Assembly (NCBI RefSeq): GCF_013373865.1
Contig: NC_050477.1
Location: 8,984,722-9,048,721 of the forward strand
From: Monomorium pharaonis
Taxonomy: Eukaryota > Arthropoda > Insecta > Hymenoptera > Formicidae
DNA length: 64,000 bases
Direction of reading: 5' to 3'
The notes beneath the pieces were generated by a model. It saw only the letters and a program-made list of their open reading frames with translations. It was not told the origin of the DNA and did no database searches. The position numbers and the translations under genes are program-made. Below, in pieces: positions 50,271 to 62,800 of the stretch (its first letter is position 1; each line of letters starts with the position of its first letter).

Positions 50271-51780
50271 GACGATGAAAATTAGCGGGTGGGAATTATT
50301 ATTACTTATTGAGGTGGCATAACTTTTTTTTACTTTTGCAGATTTATCTGTAATAATATTTTGTAGTTATCCAGCATTTCAAATATCTAAAAATTTAAAT
50401 TTGAAAAATAACTTGTTGAAAAACATAGCAGAGAAAAAAGAATATAATATATTTATATAAATGTGTGCAACATGTGTAAACAAATTTATTTATTCTTCTG
50501 TTTTTACAGAATTTAATTGCCTTATCTTCAATAAATTACACATATATTGTGTCAGTTTTTTAAATTATTTATTAAAAATTTGGAAATTTTTATTGGATTA
50601 AGGTACCGTTTTTGATTCGTATCTCTTACATTTTATATATTAATAAATATGTTCACAACAGGTTTATATTTTATATATTAAATTAAAATGTTCTTAGATG
50701 AGGGGTGTGATTACATAATGAACAAATAATAAAATTTTCTGTGATGGCAAGAACGAATTGATTGTCTTGACGATCCCTTGTCCATATTGATCACGTCGCG
50801 ACGTCGTTGTTTCGATGAAATAGTGCTGCGCTTAGCCCACCAGTTTGTAAATACCTATGTTCGGGTCGGGATTTACGATGCGACCAGCATATTTTATTAC
50901 GTACCGCGGAACGGACATCTTCCACGAGATATTTATGTGACCATCGCAGGCCGGAAGAAGAGAGTTAAAGGAACGAGACCGGAGGAGGGCGGCTTCGGTA
51001 TAGAATTAGTCGGAAGAAAAAAGTCGACTACGTCGGCACAGGATTAAAAAACTGACACGGAGTCTCGCATGGTCTAGATAGTTGCGACAGGAGTAGATGG
51101 GATTCCACCCTCGCCGTCGACTCGGAAAAAAACGGTAAAAGGGATTCAGGAAAAGAAATAAGCTGGCCGAATTAGCGACGGAGTTTCGATCTGTAAAACC
51201 GCGCGCCATCAATGGTGAAAAGGATCGCAAACTTTTCCAAATGGCGAAGCCATTGCGAGTTACGACACGTTACTCTGCAGACGAATATTGTCAGTATATA
51301 TTTTTTATGAGATTCATGCACTTGGGATTATATTGATTTTTAAACATTTGATAATTAAATGCAAATTTGACGTAATAAATTTTGTGAGTTATAAAGAAAT
51401 TATGAATTTCCTTACAGATTAGATATATGCTGCTAAAATATTTTACATTAAGGAAATATGAGAGGAAATATATGAACGTTATAAATATTTTATTACAGAC
51501 ATGAAAATAAAATAGATTTAATTTCCTCTATTATTTTTCTGATGTTTAACGATATACCTAATATTTTAATTAAATTTTAGTATATTATGTCAATTTCTAA
51601 ATGAAATTTTAATATAAGAAGAAATGGAAGGAAAGACACGAACGGATATCGTTTTAATTACTCCATTTATTTTTATTTTACAATAAGCATAAATAGAGAG
51701 TACGATCTTAGTTTTACTTCTCTTAATCAGATTTTCCATACAAGATTATCAAGTATCTGAACTCTTGTCAAATTAAAAGA
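50270..51780. other. AT-rich DNA around a CpG block (50760-51240)
   Basis: Frames of 89 codons (+, 50778-51047) and 74 codons (-, 51006-51230) are unrecognised. The AT-rich flanks are featureless. Confidence 0.5.
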
Positions 51781-52920
51781 ATGTATTTTGTAAACAACAG
51801 ATTGCTAACTGCTACTATCACTCGACTTCTCGAAAGTATACGATGCACACGTTGCATCTTGAAGTTGCGTGAGTCGCATCTGGCATTTAATCGAGAGAGG
51901 AGAGACAACACGAGTCTGATCGCGCGACGCACGAGCGATCATCCGTCGGCTGCCTTGGGTATACATGCTCTGGGCACTAAAGGGTCATCGTCGGCTGATT
52001 ACACGAATGCGGGGCAAAGCCGATGGGAAGTGAACCGAGAAGCGCCTGGAGGCGCGTTCCTCTTCCGCTGGTGATCGACGATGATGGCCCGTGGGTGACG
52101 GCGTGTGGTGGGGTTGGGGGTCAGCCTTGTCGAGATACACCGTGCCTCTGGGTGAGCCACGAGGGTAAGACCTCGGTGCCCTGCAGAGGTCCGGGTCCCC
52201 GATTAAGAGGTTCTTCCTTATAGTCTCGCGCGCGGCGTCCACGCCACGAGAGAGGATCCCCGTTTTGTCTCCTCGCGCCTCTTTTCTTCGCCTCTCTGTC
52301 TCTCGCCACCCAGACGGCGTGGCTGCGGAACTCGAGATAGGCGTTTCTTCCCTCGCACGTAGCTTGGACTATTGACCGAGGAGACGTTCCTCGTGCGCTC
52401 TGCCTATTTGCCTTTTGTTCTTTGCGCATACGTTTTCTTGCTCTCGCTTCTTGCGAGGATGGTTTTGAATTGCAAGTCACTGTGAGTCTAGAAGATATCG
52501 ACTAACAGACAAACTATGACTTTACATCTTCCTGAAAATGATACTTTTTAAGCAGATATTACTGTTAAATTAAATTTCATTACTAATCTTTATCATTAAT
52601 TTTTTATATCTATGGTATTCTCTTCGAAATCTTATGAAATATTCTCTACTGGTATCAAAATTATAGATAGCAAATATCTATTTTGACATTCACGATATCA
52701 GAAATATTAGGAATATATCGTTTGTTTTTATGCTTTATTTATGTGACTTTATAGTTTAATCAGAATTTTTTTCTTGTATGTATATTGCTACACATATTAC
52801 ATAGTTATCTCTCTGAGCAATAAACAATTTTATTTTGCATTAAATAAGATATAAAAATCGAGTTCTCTCTCGTTACACGAAAAAATATCACTTATATATC
52901 ACTAATTCTTATTTCATATT
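51780..52920. other. CpG-dense block (51800-52480), then AT-rich DNA
   Basis: G-rich on the plus strand at 52085-52125. Overlapping frames of 66-119 codons on both strands, none recognised. Confidence 0.5.
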
Positions 52921-53059
52921 TACAATTGATAGCGTAACTTTACATAAAAAGAATCGATTGCATTCACCAAGAGGTAACGTAAATCGACGAGGATTTCGCG
53001 TAAGGGATCGGCAGGGTCGTATACTATCTATGCCTCGGTCGCGACGACGATCGTATACC

Positions 53060-53083
53060 GGGGCTGGGGAAAGGGGGAGGGGG
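53060..53083 (+). other. Canonical G-quadruplex motif
   Basis: Four G runs of 4, 4, 5 and 5 bases are separated by loops CT, AAA and A. This fully satisfies the usual G-quadruplex pattern with very short loops, which favours a stable fold. A (TC)n tract follows at 53093-53113. Confidence 0.85.
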
Positions 53084-53092
53084 CCAGACCGT

Positions 53093-53113
53093 TCTCTTTC
53101 TCTCTCTCTCTCT
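53093..53113. repeat. Short (TC)n tract
   Basis: About 20 bases of pyrimidine dinucleotide repeat directly after the G-quadruplex motif. Confidence 0.9.
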
Positions 53114-53984
53114 TTTTTTATATTCCTTCGTCCGGCGAAAGCCCAGACTCCTCGCTCTGATCCTCCACCTTTCTTTCTTCCACAGAACGGCGGAACAACG
53201 GATGGGCATCCAGAGGCAGGAGGTTGGGCGAGCCTTGGAGATAGATGGCAGACTTTCGTGGTGCGCGCCCACATAGCAGCAATGTAAGTCATGCTTCTTT
53301 ATGGGGCGGCCCGTGACCCCGCTACTTGTAAACCGACTAAAGATTCAGAAATAGCTGCGGCACGGTTACGAGCTCCGCGTTCTTTTCCCTCCCCCCTTAT
53401 CGTCGCTTTATCCTTGCGGCACGCTCGCGTATACCCATTCTCGATGTCATTTTCATTGTCTTTCCTTTATCTTCCCTCCCGCCGATCTATTCATTCGATC
53501 TCGTCGGCCAATATCGTAACGTACTTATCGCAATATGTGACAGTGTATCGCGAGGTCATCCGGGAAGATAGCGGAGAAGATCATCGCGATTGTCGGTGCA
53601 ACGCCGGAACGGTGCATCCTTTCCTGGACCGTCGCTCCGCGGTGACTCGCGATCGCGTGTCCCTTCGCCAACGTGGAAAGCTGAAAGATCGATTTGATTG
53701 AACTGATAGTCGAGCGTCTACTCGCGATGGTCGAGTTTGCTTGTATCGCGAACGTGATCGATTCCCCGCGCGACGACGCGGCGCGGCGAAGAGGAAAAGG
53801 ATTGTCCGCGCGGCGCGTGGATCGAACTCCTTACAATAGGCTTATTATGTCGCGGCGCTTTCCAGTCGCGATTCAAAGTGTCTGTCGATATTCGTCGGCG
53901 CAATCACCGCCATCATATATACATACATACGTCGAAATATAATAATATTACCAAGCGTGCGTTATCTCTGAGAGAAAGAGCACT

Positions 53985-54002
53985 CGCGCGCGCGCGCGCG
54001 CG
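53985..54002. repeat. (CG)9 dinucleotide repeat
   Basis: Eighteen bases of perfect CG repeat, extended by GGCGCG to 54008. Alternating CG is the sequence most prone to left-handed Z-DNA, and CG microsatellites of this length are uncommon in animal genomes. Confidence 0.95.
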
Positions 54003-54339
54003 GGCGCGTGAGTGCACGCACGCGAAGGACCGATGCGCGATCAATCATATCTCGCGGAGAAAGGCGCCTATCCTTCGCGGCCGGAGCGGAGACTATTCAG
54101 CGCGCTTATTTATCGGTCCGGAACGCGCGCGTTGCTGCGTTGCCGGAAACATCGAGAGAAAACGGCCGCGGGACAACCGCACGAGTTTGTCGCGTTCGTC
54201 TCGATGAAAGAGCGAAGAGAGCAACGAGCAACTCCGCGATCGCGCGGACTGTTACGCCTCTTCGTCTTCGCGAGATCATCTTGGAAACGTCATCTTAGCG
54301 GTGACTTCTTCCTGGCCGCTCGTAAGTTGTAACATCTTG

Positions 54340-55420
54340 AGGCGAACAGTTATCTAAATATTGTACCGTAGATAGGAACGCGGCTGCATGTACTTCATTT
54401 ATCTTTCAACTAGATACGGCGCGTATGACACCTGAAATTAATAGATATAGAGGATATACGCTTTTAAAGAGCTTATGCCAGAGGTAATTTAACCGGAATG
54501 AAATCGACGACAGATTTAACCGCGCGAAAACGCGATCTGACACAAGAGATTCTAACTTTTTTAAAGTAAAGTTAGTTCTGTGTCTTCAACTTTATCTTGA
54601 ATTTTATTTTTAATTTATGATTTTATTCCTTTTTATATTTGACTTATGAAATATGTTGAAAGATTTTAAATGTAACACTTTGTAACCGACATACTTTTTA
54701 AGTGGCCCTGTATATTGTGTTCTAACTATCTTAAATGGCTTAAAATCACCAACCAATATAAGACGGCGCGAGAGAACTTGACATGACAGTATTGTTCGAC
54801 GATCTCATCGAAAAAGCCAGGTGAGCATCGCCGGTTCATTGTCGCAATATGCCATGTCAGCAGGTACATGCGGGGTCTTTTCCGAGGACTATACGTCAAC
54901 GGAGTAGACTGAACGATATCGAATTTCCTTTCTCGTATATCGATCATTGCAGCCAGCTTTTCGAACCGACACAGCGCAGCGTCTCGATTGCATAAAAAAA
55001 GAAGCGATATTTTGAAAAATTTTCATCTCCGATAAAGAGATTTTTCTTATCCAACCAATTATTTTATTGCAAAATTTTTTATGTCTTATGCATTGTCTTT
55101 TATTTGTTACATCATATGTGTTTTGACATACACATTTTCTATTTTATTTTTAATATAGGAAAACCTTTTACAATCATAACTTGAAAGTAAATTTATTAGG
55201 CAGTCAAAAGTTTCTAATGCAGAACAATTGCTGTATAGTAATTATTACGTACATGTACAGATAGTCTTTCAGTGCATAATAGTATTAATTTTATATGTTA
55301 ATACGACTTAATCGTAATTGATTTGCAACTATTTTTGTTGATCTAATTTGGACTTTTGGACTTTTAATCTTATGTTATCAAATTATCACATTGATGATAT
55401 ATAATTATTATTATATACGC
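54340..55420. other. Mixed to AT-rich DNA with a hairpin
   Basis: GACACA (54539) with TGTGTC (to 54584), plus CTAACTTT with AAAGTTAG inside it, make a hairpin of about 46 bases. The 73-codon minus-strand frame at 54726-54947 is unrecognised. Confidence 0.5.
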
Positions 55421-56199
55421 GTAATTATCAATGCGGATTACAGAGAGAAGAGCGGATAAGCGCGTCGATGCGTCGGATGCGCGTCGCCGGATTGACGCGA
55501 CGATTTTAAAGTCCGACGATGATCGCGGCCGATAATAAATTTAAATCACGTAATGGTAATGAAACGCGCCGAATTCAATACGCATCACGGCGGATATTAC
55601 TTTGGATGTAATTTCCTTTTAAAGGCGCTAACCGTTAAAACGCAGTGCGTTTGTGATAAATTCGAGTTCCCATATCACGAGAAATATTTTCCGCGAGCCT
55701 GTTCGTTCTCTTTCAGGATCCCGGCGGAAGGATATGTGACTTTGTGCGAGCCGCTCTTTTGCCCTTATTTTATTGCGCCGAATAATTTACAACCGGATCA
55801 AGCATTCCCTTATCGACGATTTATGACGGCGAATCTCCGATGCGAATCGCCAATTATTTAGAGGCTGAAATAATTTTTACGGGGAAAGTCGGGAAAAAAC
55901 TCGATGACAGAAATACTGGTTCAATCCCGCAAATTTTAATTTAATTAATTTTCCCTTTGCGCGTGATTATTAACAAAATTTTAAATTGTAAATTAATATA
56001 ACTACATTATTGCCATTGGTGAATATTTCGTTTCTCCCGACGCATGTTCCACCACTTTTCGTCGATTGGTTAATTGAAGAGAGGAACATTCTCGTGATTG
56101 CCGATAAGAGCGCAAAGTGTAATTGATAATACGCTATCAGTGTTTTGTCGTTCTCGAAAAGCGTAAATGGATCCATTTTAAACTCATGAAAAAGTTTAC

Positions 56200-56235
<36 letters not shown>

Positions 56236-56690
56236 ATGAAAGATCTTCCAATAATCCTTGAATTTGATTGTTATGATGTTCGCGATGAAAGTTGCATACA
56301 ATCCACAATGGTAAGCTTTAGCGACGATAGCTTTGCTGTAAACACCATTTGCCATTTAAATTAAGGGATTTATTGAGATTGTTTAGGCAGTATGCGAGCC
56401 AACTAGTTGTAAACGCCATGCGGTACGCCGGTCACATTCACGACAATTGACAATTTTCACCTCGGGCACTTGAAATTTGTTATGCCAATGAAGACAACCT
56501 CTCTTCTGTGCTCCGGGGCCCGTCGTTGCACAACATATTATCGTCCCACTTGGAGACGCTTGCGTATAAGGAAATGGCACAATATTATCTCGCTGGCACT
56601 TCCCCGCAAGAGCCTAAAGCATATTTCGCGCGACGTTATTTGTCGTATACATCATTATCGAACGACTTGTAACGCTATTTGAATTTCTAC
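55420..56690. other. CpG block (55430-55880), then mixed DNA with (GA)n
   Basis: A 102-codon plus-strand frame (55553-55861) is unrecognised. The word series TAATAAATTT..AA..CACGTAATG at 55533-55555 resembles one at 35326-35349. Frames of 65-112 codons further right are unrecognised. Confidence 0.45.
56200..56235 (+). repeat. (GA)n microsatellite (~36 bp)
   Basis: GA repeat with one GC interruption near 56224, again with purines on the plus strand. Confidence 0.97.
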
Positions 56691-57780
56691 TGATATATTC
56701 TGTTATTATTTATCGAATATTCTCTAGTACAGTTTTTATTATCATCTCTAAGATTCATTACTTACGTAATAAGGAAATTCTTATCGGATATCTCTTTTTG
56801 GAATTATTAGAGAAAGAAATCTTTTAATATAACTCAAGTTTTGATTGAAAATTTTATTTAAAATAAAGCACATTTGTAAAATATATTATAAAATTTATCT
56901 AATACAGACACAAGACGTAACGAGAACTGTGTTTATTCGGAAATCGATGTGCGGAAAGATGAGATTGATTCGCGAGTATCTCGTGATTCATGGTGACATG
57001 AAACTCGGGAAGGAAAGAAAAGGAAAGGCTCTCGTGGACAATTCATGGACACTTGAGCGTTAAAAGCACATCGCGCGGGTTGCCACGAGAATGGAACGGG
57101 AGTGGAACGTGCAGGACGGGCGGAGTCGCGTCGACGTGAAGAGATGAGTAGATGCTTCGAGAAAGTGCATACACTCCTCGCTCTTTTCACCCGCCATCTT
57201 CCTCCACCCTCTTTTTCCTCTTTACTTGTTCACCGATATCGCAGCCTCTATCGGCAATGGCGCCTTCGGCCTGGATGCTGCACCGTATCGCTGACGCGTG
57301 GAGTGTTACTCGATTATGACTGCAAGATGCTAAAGTCGAGCACGTGCCTTATATCCATCTCTCTTCTTTCTCTCCGCTTGACTCCCTCGCAGAGGATTCG
57401 ATCTCTGGCCTCCGTTGATTTCATGTACTCGCTCGTCCGACTTCTCTGTCTCTTGCGGTTTATTTTTTCTGTTCATATGCTTATCATATGGTTAATTGAT
57501 TTAAATCCACGATAAAGGTACAAATAGCTAAAGATAAGTTTTTTAAACATAACATTTTTCTTTTTTAACCATCATTATATATATTCGTAAAAAGCTTTAT
57601 CATTTCTATTTCTAATATTTTGAATATTGTACGGATTTGAAGTATACACAGATAATAGACTATCAATGATTTTAATTCTCCATAATTCTTTATTTTTTAG
57701 TTCTATTTTAAACAAATTTTTAAATAATTTTGCAAAATTTTACAAAGAATTATTGCACTTATGTATCTATATAATACTAT
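56690..57780. other. AT-rich flanks around a moderate block (56920-57500)
   Basis: A 137-codon plus-strand frame (57102-57515) is Leu/Ser/Arg-rich and unrecognised. It lies in CT-biased sequence (57200-57450). Confidence 0.5.
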
Positions 57781-58680
57781 ATCGATGTCGTTACGCGAGT
57801 CTCGAAGGTCGGACATCGAAAGTTTCCGTGAGGCTCTACCGTCTTTCGCTTTCGATTTTATCAGCCTCGTTGCCGCGAGCGAACCGTCCGCCACCGCCGT
57901 CGAGCGATGCGACATCACCGCGATGCAACTTGAACGATGTCAAACAAGATACAAAGTTCTCGCAATAGCGTCGCTTTTCGCGTTTCGCGACGTACCTACG
58001 AAAGTAAAGTGAGGCGCAAGGAGGCTGGTCGGGAGGTAGCTAGGGAAAGGGCGAGAACAGGGAAGAAACACAGAGGCAGTATGAAGGTATGAAGGTAGGA
58101 GAACGGGAGAGGGAAACCACTCGACTCTATCTCCCGATGCCTTCTCGGTCCGGACCAAGAAGTACCAGGGGTACCGCTAAAGAGGCAATTACGGAACTCT
58201 CTCGCTGGAAGATGCTCGTAAAAGTTAGGGCGAACGAACGAATAAGAAGGTCTCTTCGGAGCGACGAGGCTCGCGCGGAGAAGAACGAAGGTAGGAGAAA
58301 AGAGGAAGAAGACGAACAAGAAGAAGAAACGGAACGACTAGAAAGAGCGCGCGGCGAACGTTAGAGAGGAACGGGGCAGGGACAGCCGATCGAGCCCCTT
58401 GGAAGATTCTGTCCCGGGGCGGCGTGTCATCGGTTCGCTCTTCTCCTTTTAGGCCGTACCGTGCCGAATCCGCAGATGCGAGACTGACGCGCTCGTGCTC
58501 TCTTCGACGAGATCAAGATAGCCCGGCTAGAAGGGCCCGACGGAATACGACCGCGAGATACGACCCTCTCGAAAACAGAACCGGCGACCGCGAGCGAGTG
58601 GGCATTCCACGGATAGTATATGCGAGTCGTTATTGACGATTTTCTTTTTTAGATCGCTCGTAAGCCTTTTGTTGCCACTT
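57780..58680. other. CpG block with a purine-rich centre
   Basis: The plus strand is purine-rich at 58010-58120, including two ATGAAGGT units at 58081-58096, and again at 58250-58370 (GAAGAAGA and GGAGAAAAGAGG words). Frames of 70-113 codons on both strands are unrecognised. Confidence 0.5.
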
Positions 58681-59420
58681 AAACCATTTTCTCTTTGGCA
58701 TTCCCACTTCGGTTTTTTTTTTTGTTACTAAAAGTAACCGCGACATATTGAGCCGTTTGGCATGTACCAAAGATAATTTGATCCATTAATCAGATCGTGT
58801 GATATATTCGTCAATTTACAGACTTTTTATACGTGATTTTGCATCTTCATATTTCAAAGAATATAATTCATCACTGTGTTTTACAAATTATGTTGCAATG
58901 TCTTTTTTTAGTTTTGCTCATTGATCTGAAATATTTGAGATATTTTGCAGCATGAACAGAGAATTAATTTTTAATCCTTGAAAATTATGACTTTTCATGG
59001 AGTTTTATTAATAGTTAAGGAAATTTTTTGAATTACACTTTTAAATTTAAATTCTGTTTCTTTTTATAACAAAAGTATTTTTTTTTTAATCATTTCTTTT
59101 TGATAATGCAAAACTGAATAAATAATTGTATACTCGTCCATATATATTCTTGTGTAATTTGCGAATTTTTAATTGAAAAATTATAATATTTAAAAAATAT
59201 TTTAACTCAAATTAAAAAAAAAATTTTTTTAGTTTATTTGGAATTTTGAATACAATTTTTAAAAATTCTTAGGGAAATCTTTTATAGAATTCTTTTATAA
59301 CATTCTAATAAACTCACCATGTAACTCGTACAATTCTCATACAGTCAATCTCATAATTGTCCCAAGTTTTCAAGTGTGACACAAAATTAAAATTTCAATA
59401 TTGCTTAGAAAGATTCTCAT
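58680..59420. other. AT-rich stretch, no feature seen
   Basis: Dense stops and homopolymers only. Confidence 0.6.
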
Positions 59421-60290
59421 AGCGAAAAACAATCGCATTTGTCTCTAAAAAAAAAGAAAAAGAAACGAGATAGCGAGAAAGAGAGAAAGAAAGAAAGACG
59501 CGTTGAAATTCGACCGGAAAAGTCGTTGTCGGAATATATCCGGCGACCCTCGATAGTCGATAATCCAGCGGGGCTGGACTCTGGGGTTGTAGCCTTAGAC
59601 CGCGCGTGAAGATGGGAATGAGAAGGGAGAGGAAGAAAAAGAGAGAACAAGAGTGAACCAAGGGCGGATGACCAAGGGGTGGATTGATCCGTGGCTATCG
59701 TATAGGGTGCTCCAACTCACTCGTCGTCAGCTTTCTCTTTCCTTTTCCCGCCTTCCTCTCCCTTCTCGGATCTCTTCTGCGGTCTCCTGGAATATATATT
59801 TTGTTCTGGTCCGAGAGTTATATCGGCCGGTCATTCGTCGACTCACTTCATTACGACCAGGACGACGACGGCAATGACAACGATTCTCCTCCCTCCAACG
59901 GTTCTCGGTCGCCTTTAAGTGAAATCCAGACATCGATCTTACTAACGACCCGGGATTAACGCTAATTTGTCGACCGTCGCGATATTACCGAATCGCCAAG
60001 ATAACTCCGTGGCTCATCTACCTTGCCCCCAACCGTTTCTTTCTGTCCCTTTGTAAAGTTACTCGCCGGTACGTCCTTTGCGAGGGAGGGCTTGAATGGA
60101 TGGCGAGACTGGCGGGCTCACTTTGTTCGTCCGCAACGATATAACTGCCCGGTGTTACGTGCGACGTGAGGAGACTATTGTGTCTGGTAATGTAAAAACT
60201 CGTTTCGTTGCGAGGTTCTATATAAATCACACAAGTGATTATATATACTAACCCATTAACAGTCGCTATATCCTTAACGCAGAACAATTA
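59420..60290. other. CpG block with purine-rich tracts
   Basis: The plus strand is A/G-rich at 59440-59500 (GAAAGAAAG words) and 59610-59660. From 59730 it becomes pyrimidine-rich. Frames of 68-91 codons on both strands are unrecognised. Confidence 0.5.
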
Positions 60291-60880
60291 CGAACTTGAG
60301 CTTTTCATTTCGGAGTGAAGCAATGAATGAAGTAGAACAAAGTTCTTTTTGCACATTTTATTTATCAGAAGAAACATTTTATGAATGAATTATTAAAAAA
60401 TGTTTATTTATGCCATAACATGTATTATTTATTAATGCTATCTTCGAATTTTTACGTTAAACTAAATATTTTAAAATTACTTTAAATTTAATGTAGAAGA
60501 TGATTTATATGTGTAAAAAATGATTTTACATTAATTTTTCTACGTGAATTTTAAAGGATAAAGGCTCAACATAAATTTAGAGTGCTCGAATAACAAAAAT
60601 ATCCGTATGTCCGTAAGTATTCTACGTTTAAACTACCAGACGTTGATTAATCAACGTCTTTATTGAATGAAAATTTTTCTGAAACAAATGCAATTCATGC
60701 AATTTTATTTGCATCAAACTAATTATGAAACTTATATACGTATAATTATAATCTTACAAATATTTATCAATTTAATATTAGAATATTTCTTTAATCGAAT
60801 TAGAAAGAAAAAAATTGAAAGAAGAAAAATTATAAAAGTAACAGATCTATAGAAACCGCTATTTTTATACGAATGTACAT
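60290..60880. other. AT-rich DNA with a hairpin and a perfect palindrome
   Basis: A hairpin lies at 60493-60543 (GTAGAA with TTCTAC, TGTAAAA with TTTTACA inside). The 22-bp palindrome is listed separately. The 61-codon plus-strand frame is low-complexity. Confidence 0.55.
60638..60659. repeat. Perfect 22-bp palindrome
   Basis: AGACGTTGATT is followed with no spacer by its exact reverse complement. It includes ATTAAT at the centre and ACGTT half-sites at the edges. A no-loop palindrome of this length is rarer by chance than the loose AT hairpins elsewhere in the window. Confidence 0.97.
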
Positions 60881-62140
60881 CTAGAATAAAGACGCTGCGG
60901 AGAATATGACTAAAAATTCAACTCAATTGCTGTAAATGAGTGAAGAAAACGCAGACTGAATCAACTTTGAGATTTTGCTCTTTTAATCGCGATAAGAAAA
61001 AGAAGGCACTTAAACCGTCTAAAGGCAATTAGAACGCGAGGAAGGAACGGGCAGGGCAGCAGGAATATTATTTGTACCATTTACGCGGTTTATTACCGTT
61101 AATTAATGGACTCGAGTGCATTCGGTGTGCATACGTATGCGTTTGGTGTAACACAGTTGCTTCATATCTGTCACGCGTCACGAGTCACGTTTGCAACTGC
61201 TCGTAACCGTCGTACGTGTTGCTCGTGAAATTGATTCATCTTCTTCTTCCTCGATTCTCTTACATATCTATTAAATGTCTCAAATTCCTTCTACTAGATC
61301 CAATTTTTTTAGATTATTTTGCGTCTAATAGGTTTTTTAAATTAATTTGCTCTTAAGTTCTAAAATTATAATTCAAATTACACGTTATTACATTTTAAAT
61401 TTTATTTATTAATTATTGTAAAAAAGCAGTTTTTATTTTGTGTTGCTAACTAATAATTATTTGTTTTTATTTAATTATAATTAAAAAAATTAATGTCTAA
61501 AAACATTTTTCTCTTTCAATCTTTGTTTTGTATATATTTATTAATACTTATAAATGCACAATGGAATTCTTTATACACATATCACGGAAAATTTTATCTC
61601 ATTTATATGTTAATGGAACTGTAATTGAATACACAATATCTAAATTGATAAATAGCACAAATTATTATCAAATTTTCAAAAATTTGTTTTCTCTAAAAAA
61701 ACATACGAATCTTCACATCTTTTATTCGCATCTTTTTAACGACTTTAAAATAAGAATCCTTACAAATATTGTGCGAAAATTTACGATTACTAGTTATATT
61801 AAGGCAATCGTGTCACTGACAGAGCATGAAGGGCGCGAAAAGAAATAGTTCGGACTCAATACGACTACCGAGAACCGATTTAAAGACTCCACTCGGGGAA
61901 AAAGGGAACGTTGTCATTACGACGAGCTTAGCGACTGAAATACCAGGAAGCAATGTTGCTCGTAGCTTTGAAGTCCGCGAGCTTTCACGATAATGGCGTC
62001 AAGAGTGCCAAGATGAACAGTGAAGAAGAAAATTAATATCTTTCTATTAAAATTAAGTTGCGAAATTGTCATCATTATTTCTTAAAAGCAAGCTATAAAA
62101 TTAACCCAACTGCTAGCTGATACTCGAATGGTTGATACCA
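60880..62140. other. Mixed patch (61010-61250) in AT-rich DNA
   Basis: It holds the heptamer array listed separately. The 106-codon plus-strand frame at 61528-61848 lies in AT-rich DNA, begins in low-complexity sequence and is unrecognised. Confidence 0.5.
61156..61201. promoter_or_regulatory. GTCACGN x3 heptamer array inside an inverted repeat
   Basis: Three head-to-tail heptamers, GTCACGC, GTCACGA and GTCACGT, occupy 61172-61192. They are bracketed by CAGTTGC (61156-61162) and its exact complement GCAACTG (61195-61201). GTCACG carries a CRE half-site-like CGTCAC/GTGACG core. A regulatory role is inference. Confidence 0.35.
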
Positions 62141-62800
62141 ATGGATGATGCGCTTTGGGATTGCTTTGCTCGAGGAATTCACAATTTTCCTAACGTTATC
62201 TTTCAATACGTGCAATTATGAAAGAAGGCTATATATCGTGCCGGATAATGGCCTTTCCTTCCTTTTAGATCCCGCCACTAATCGTCTCGAGGACGACATT
62301 AGGAGAGGGGAAAGAGTGGCGAATATGCAAAGTACCTTTTTCCTTTCACCCTCGCCGCGCGAGATCGGACGGAAAGGAGGAAGGTTCCTGGTGCGCGGGA
62401 ATCGGATTACGAGGCTCGTTAAAATATTATTCGGGCGTAAGTTCTTGGTGACACGCGGCGCGGCGCGACGCGGCTCGACGTTGACGCCCGGCGTCGTCTT
62501 CGTCTATGCAAAATAATCGCTTCTTAATTGCGGAGTAATTGCGAATTCGTGAGAGACACCGGGCGTTCAGTGCCTCCTCGTCTGTTTCTCCCCGTTTTCC
62601 ACTCAAAACGGCGCCGTCTGTCGCCCGCATTATCCGCACGAACTTAAATTTAACCCTTCGGGACGCGCAGAAAAATGCCGTCGTGCGCAGCCTGCGCGAC
62701 TGTCGCCTGAGCGATTTTTCTTTGCATTTTATTCCGAGTTTGTCGAGATGCGAGCCAAGGAAGCGCAGATGTATTATCGTAGATTCCTCTTGAGCCTTAT
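62140..62800. other. CpG-dense block
   Basis: A 123-codon plus-strand frame (62145-62516), with 84 (+) and 70 (-) codon frames beyond it, is unrecognised. The stretch ends with CpG-flanked AT cores (TTAATTGCGG, TAATTGCGAA near 62525-62545). Confidence 0.5.

Larger units (their letters stand above)
52920..54340. other. Strongest CpG-dense block, with G-quadruplex and (CG)n motifs
   Basis: Bases 53761-53820 hold 14 CpGs in 60. Frames of 61-136 codons overlap everywhere, with Arg-rich translations forced by CpG. Composition this extreme can mark an unmethylated promoter-type region, but I see no convincing transcript start or exon. Confidence 0.5.

Noticed and set aside
55900..55935. GGTTCAATCCC resembles a tRNA B box
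   Set aside because: The flanking bases cannot form a T stem, and no A box or acceptor stem is found upstream.
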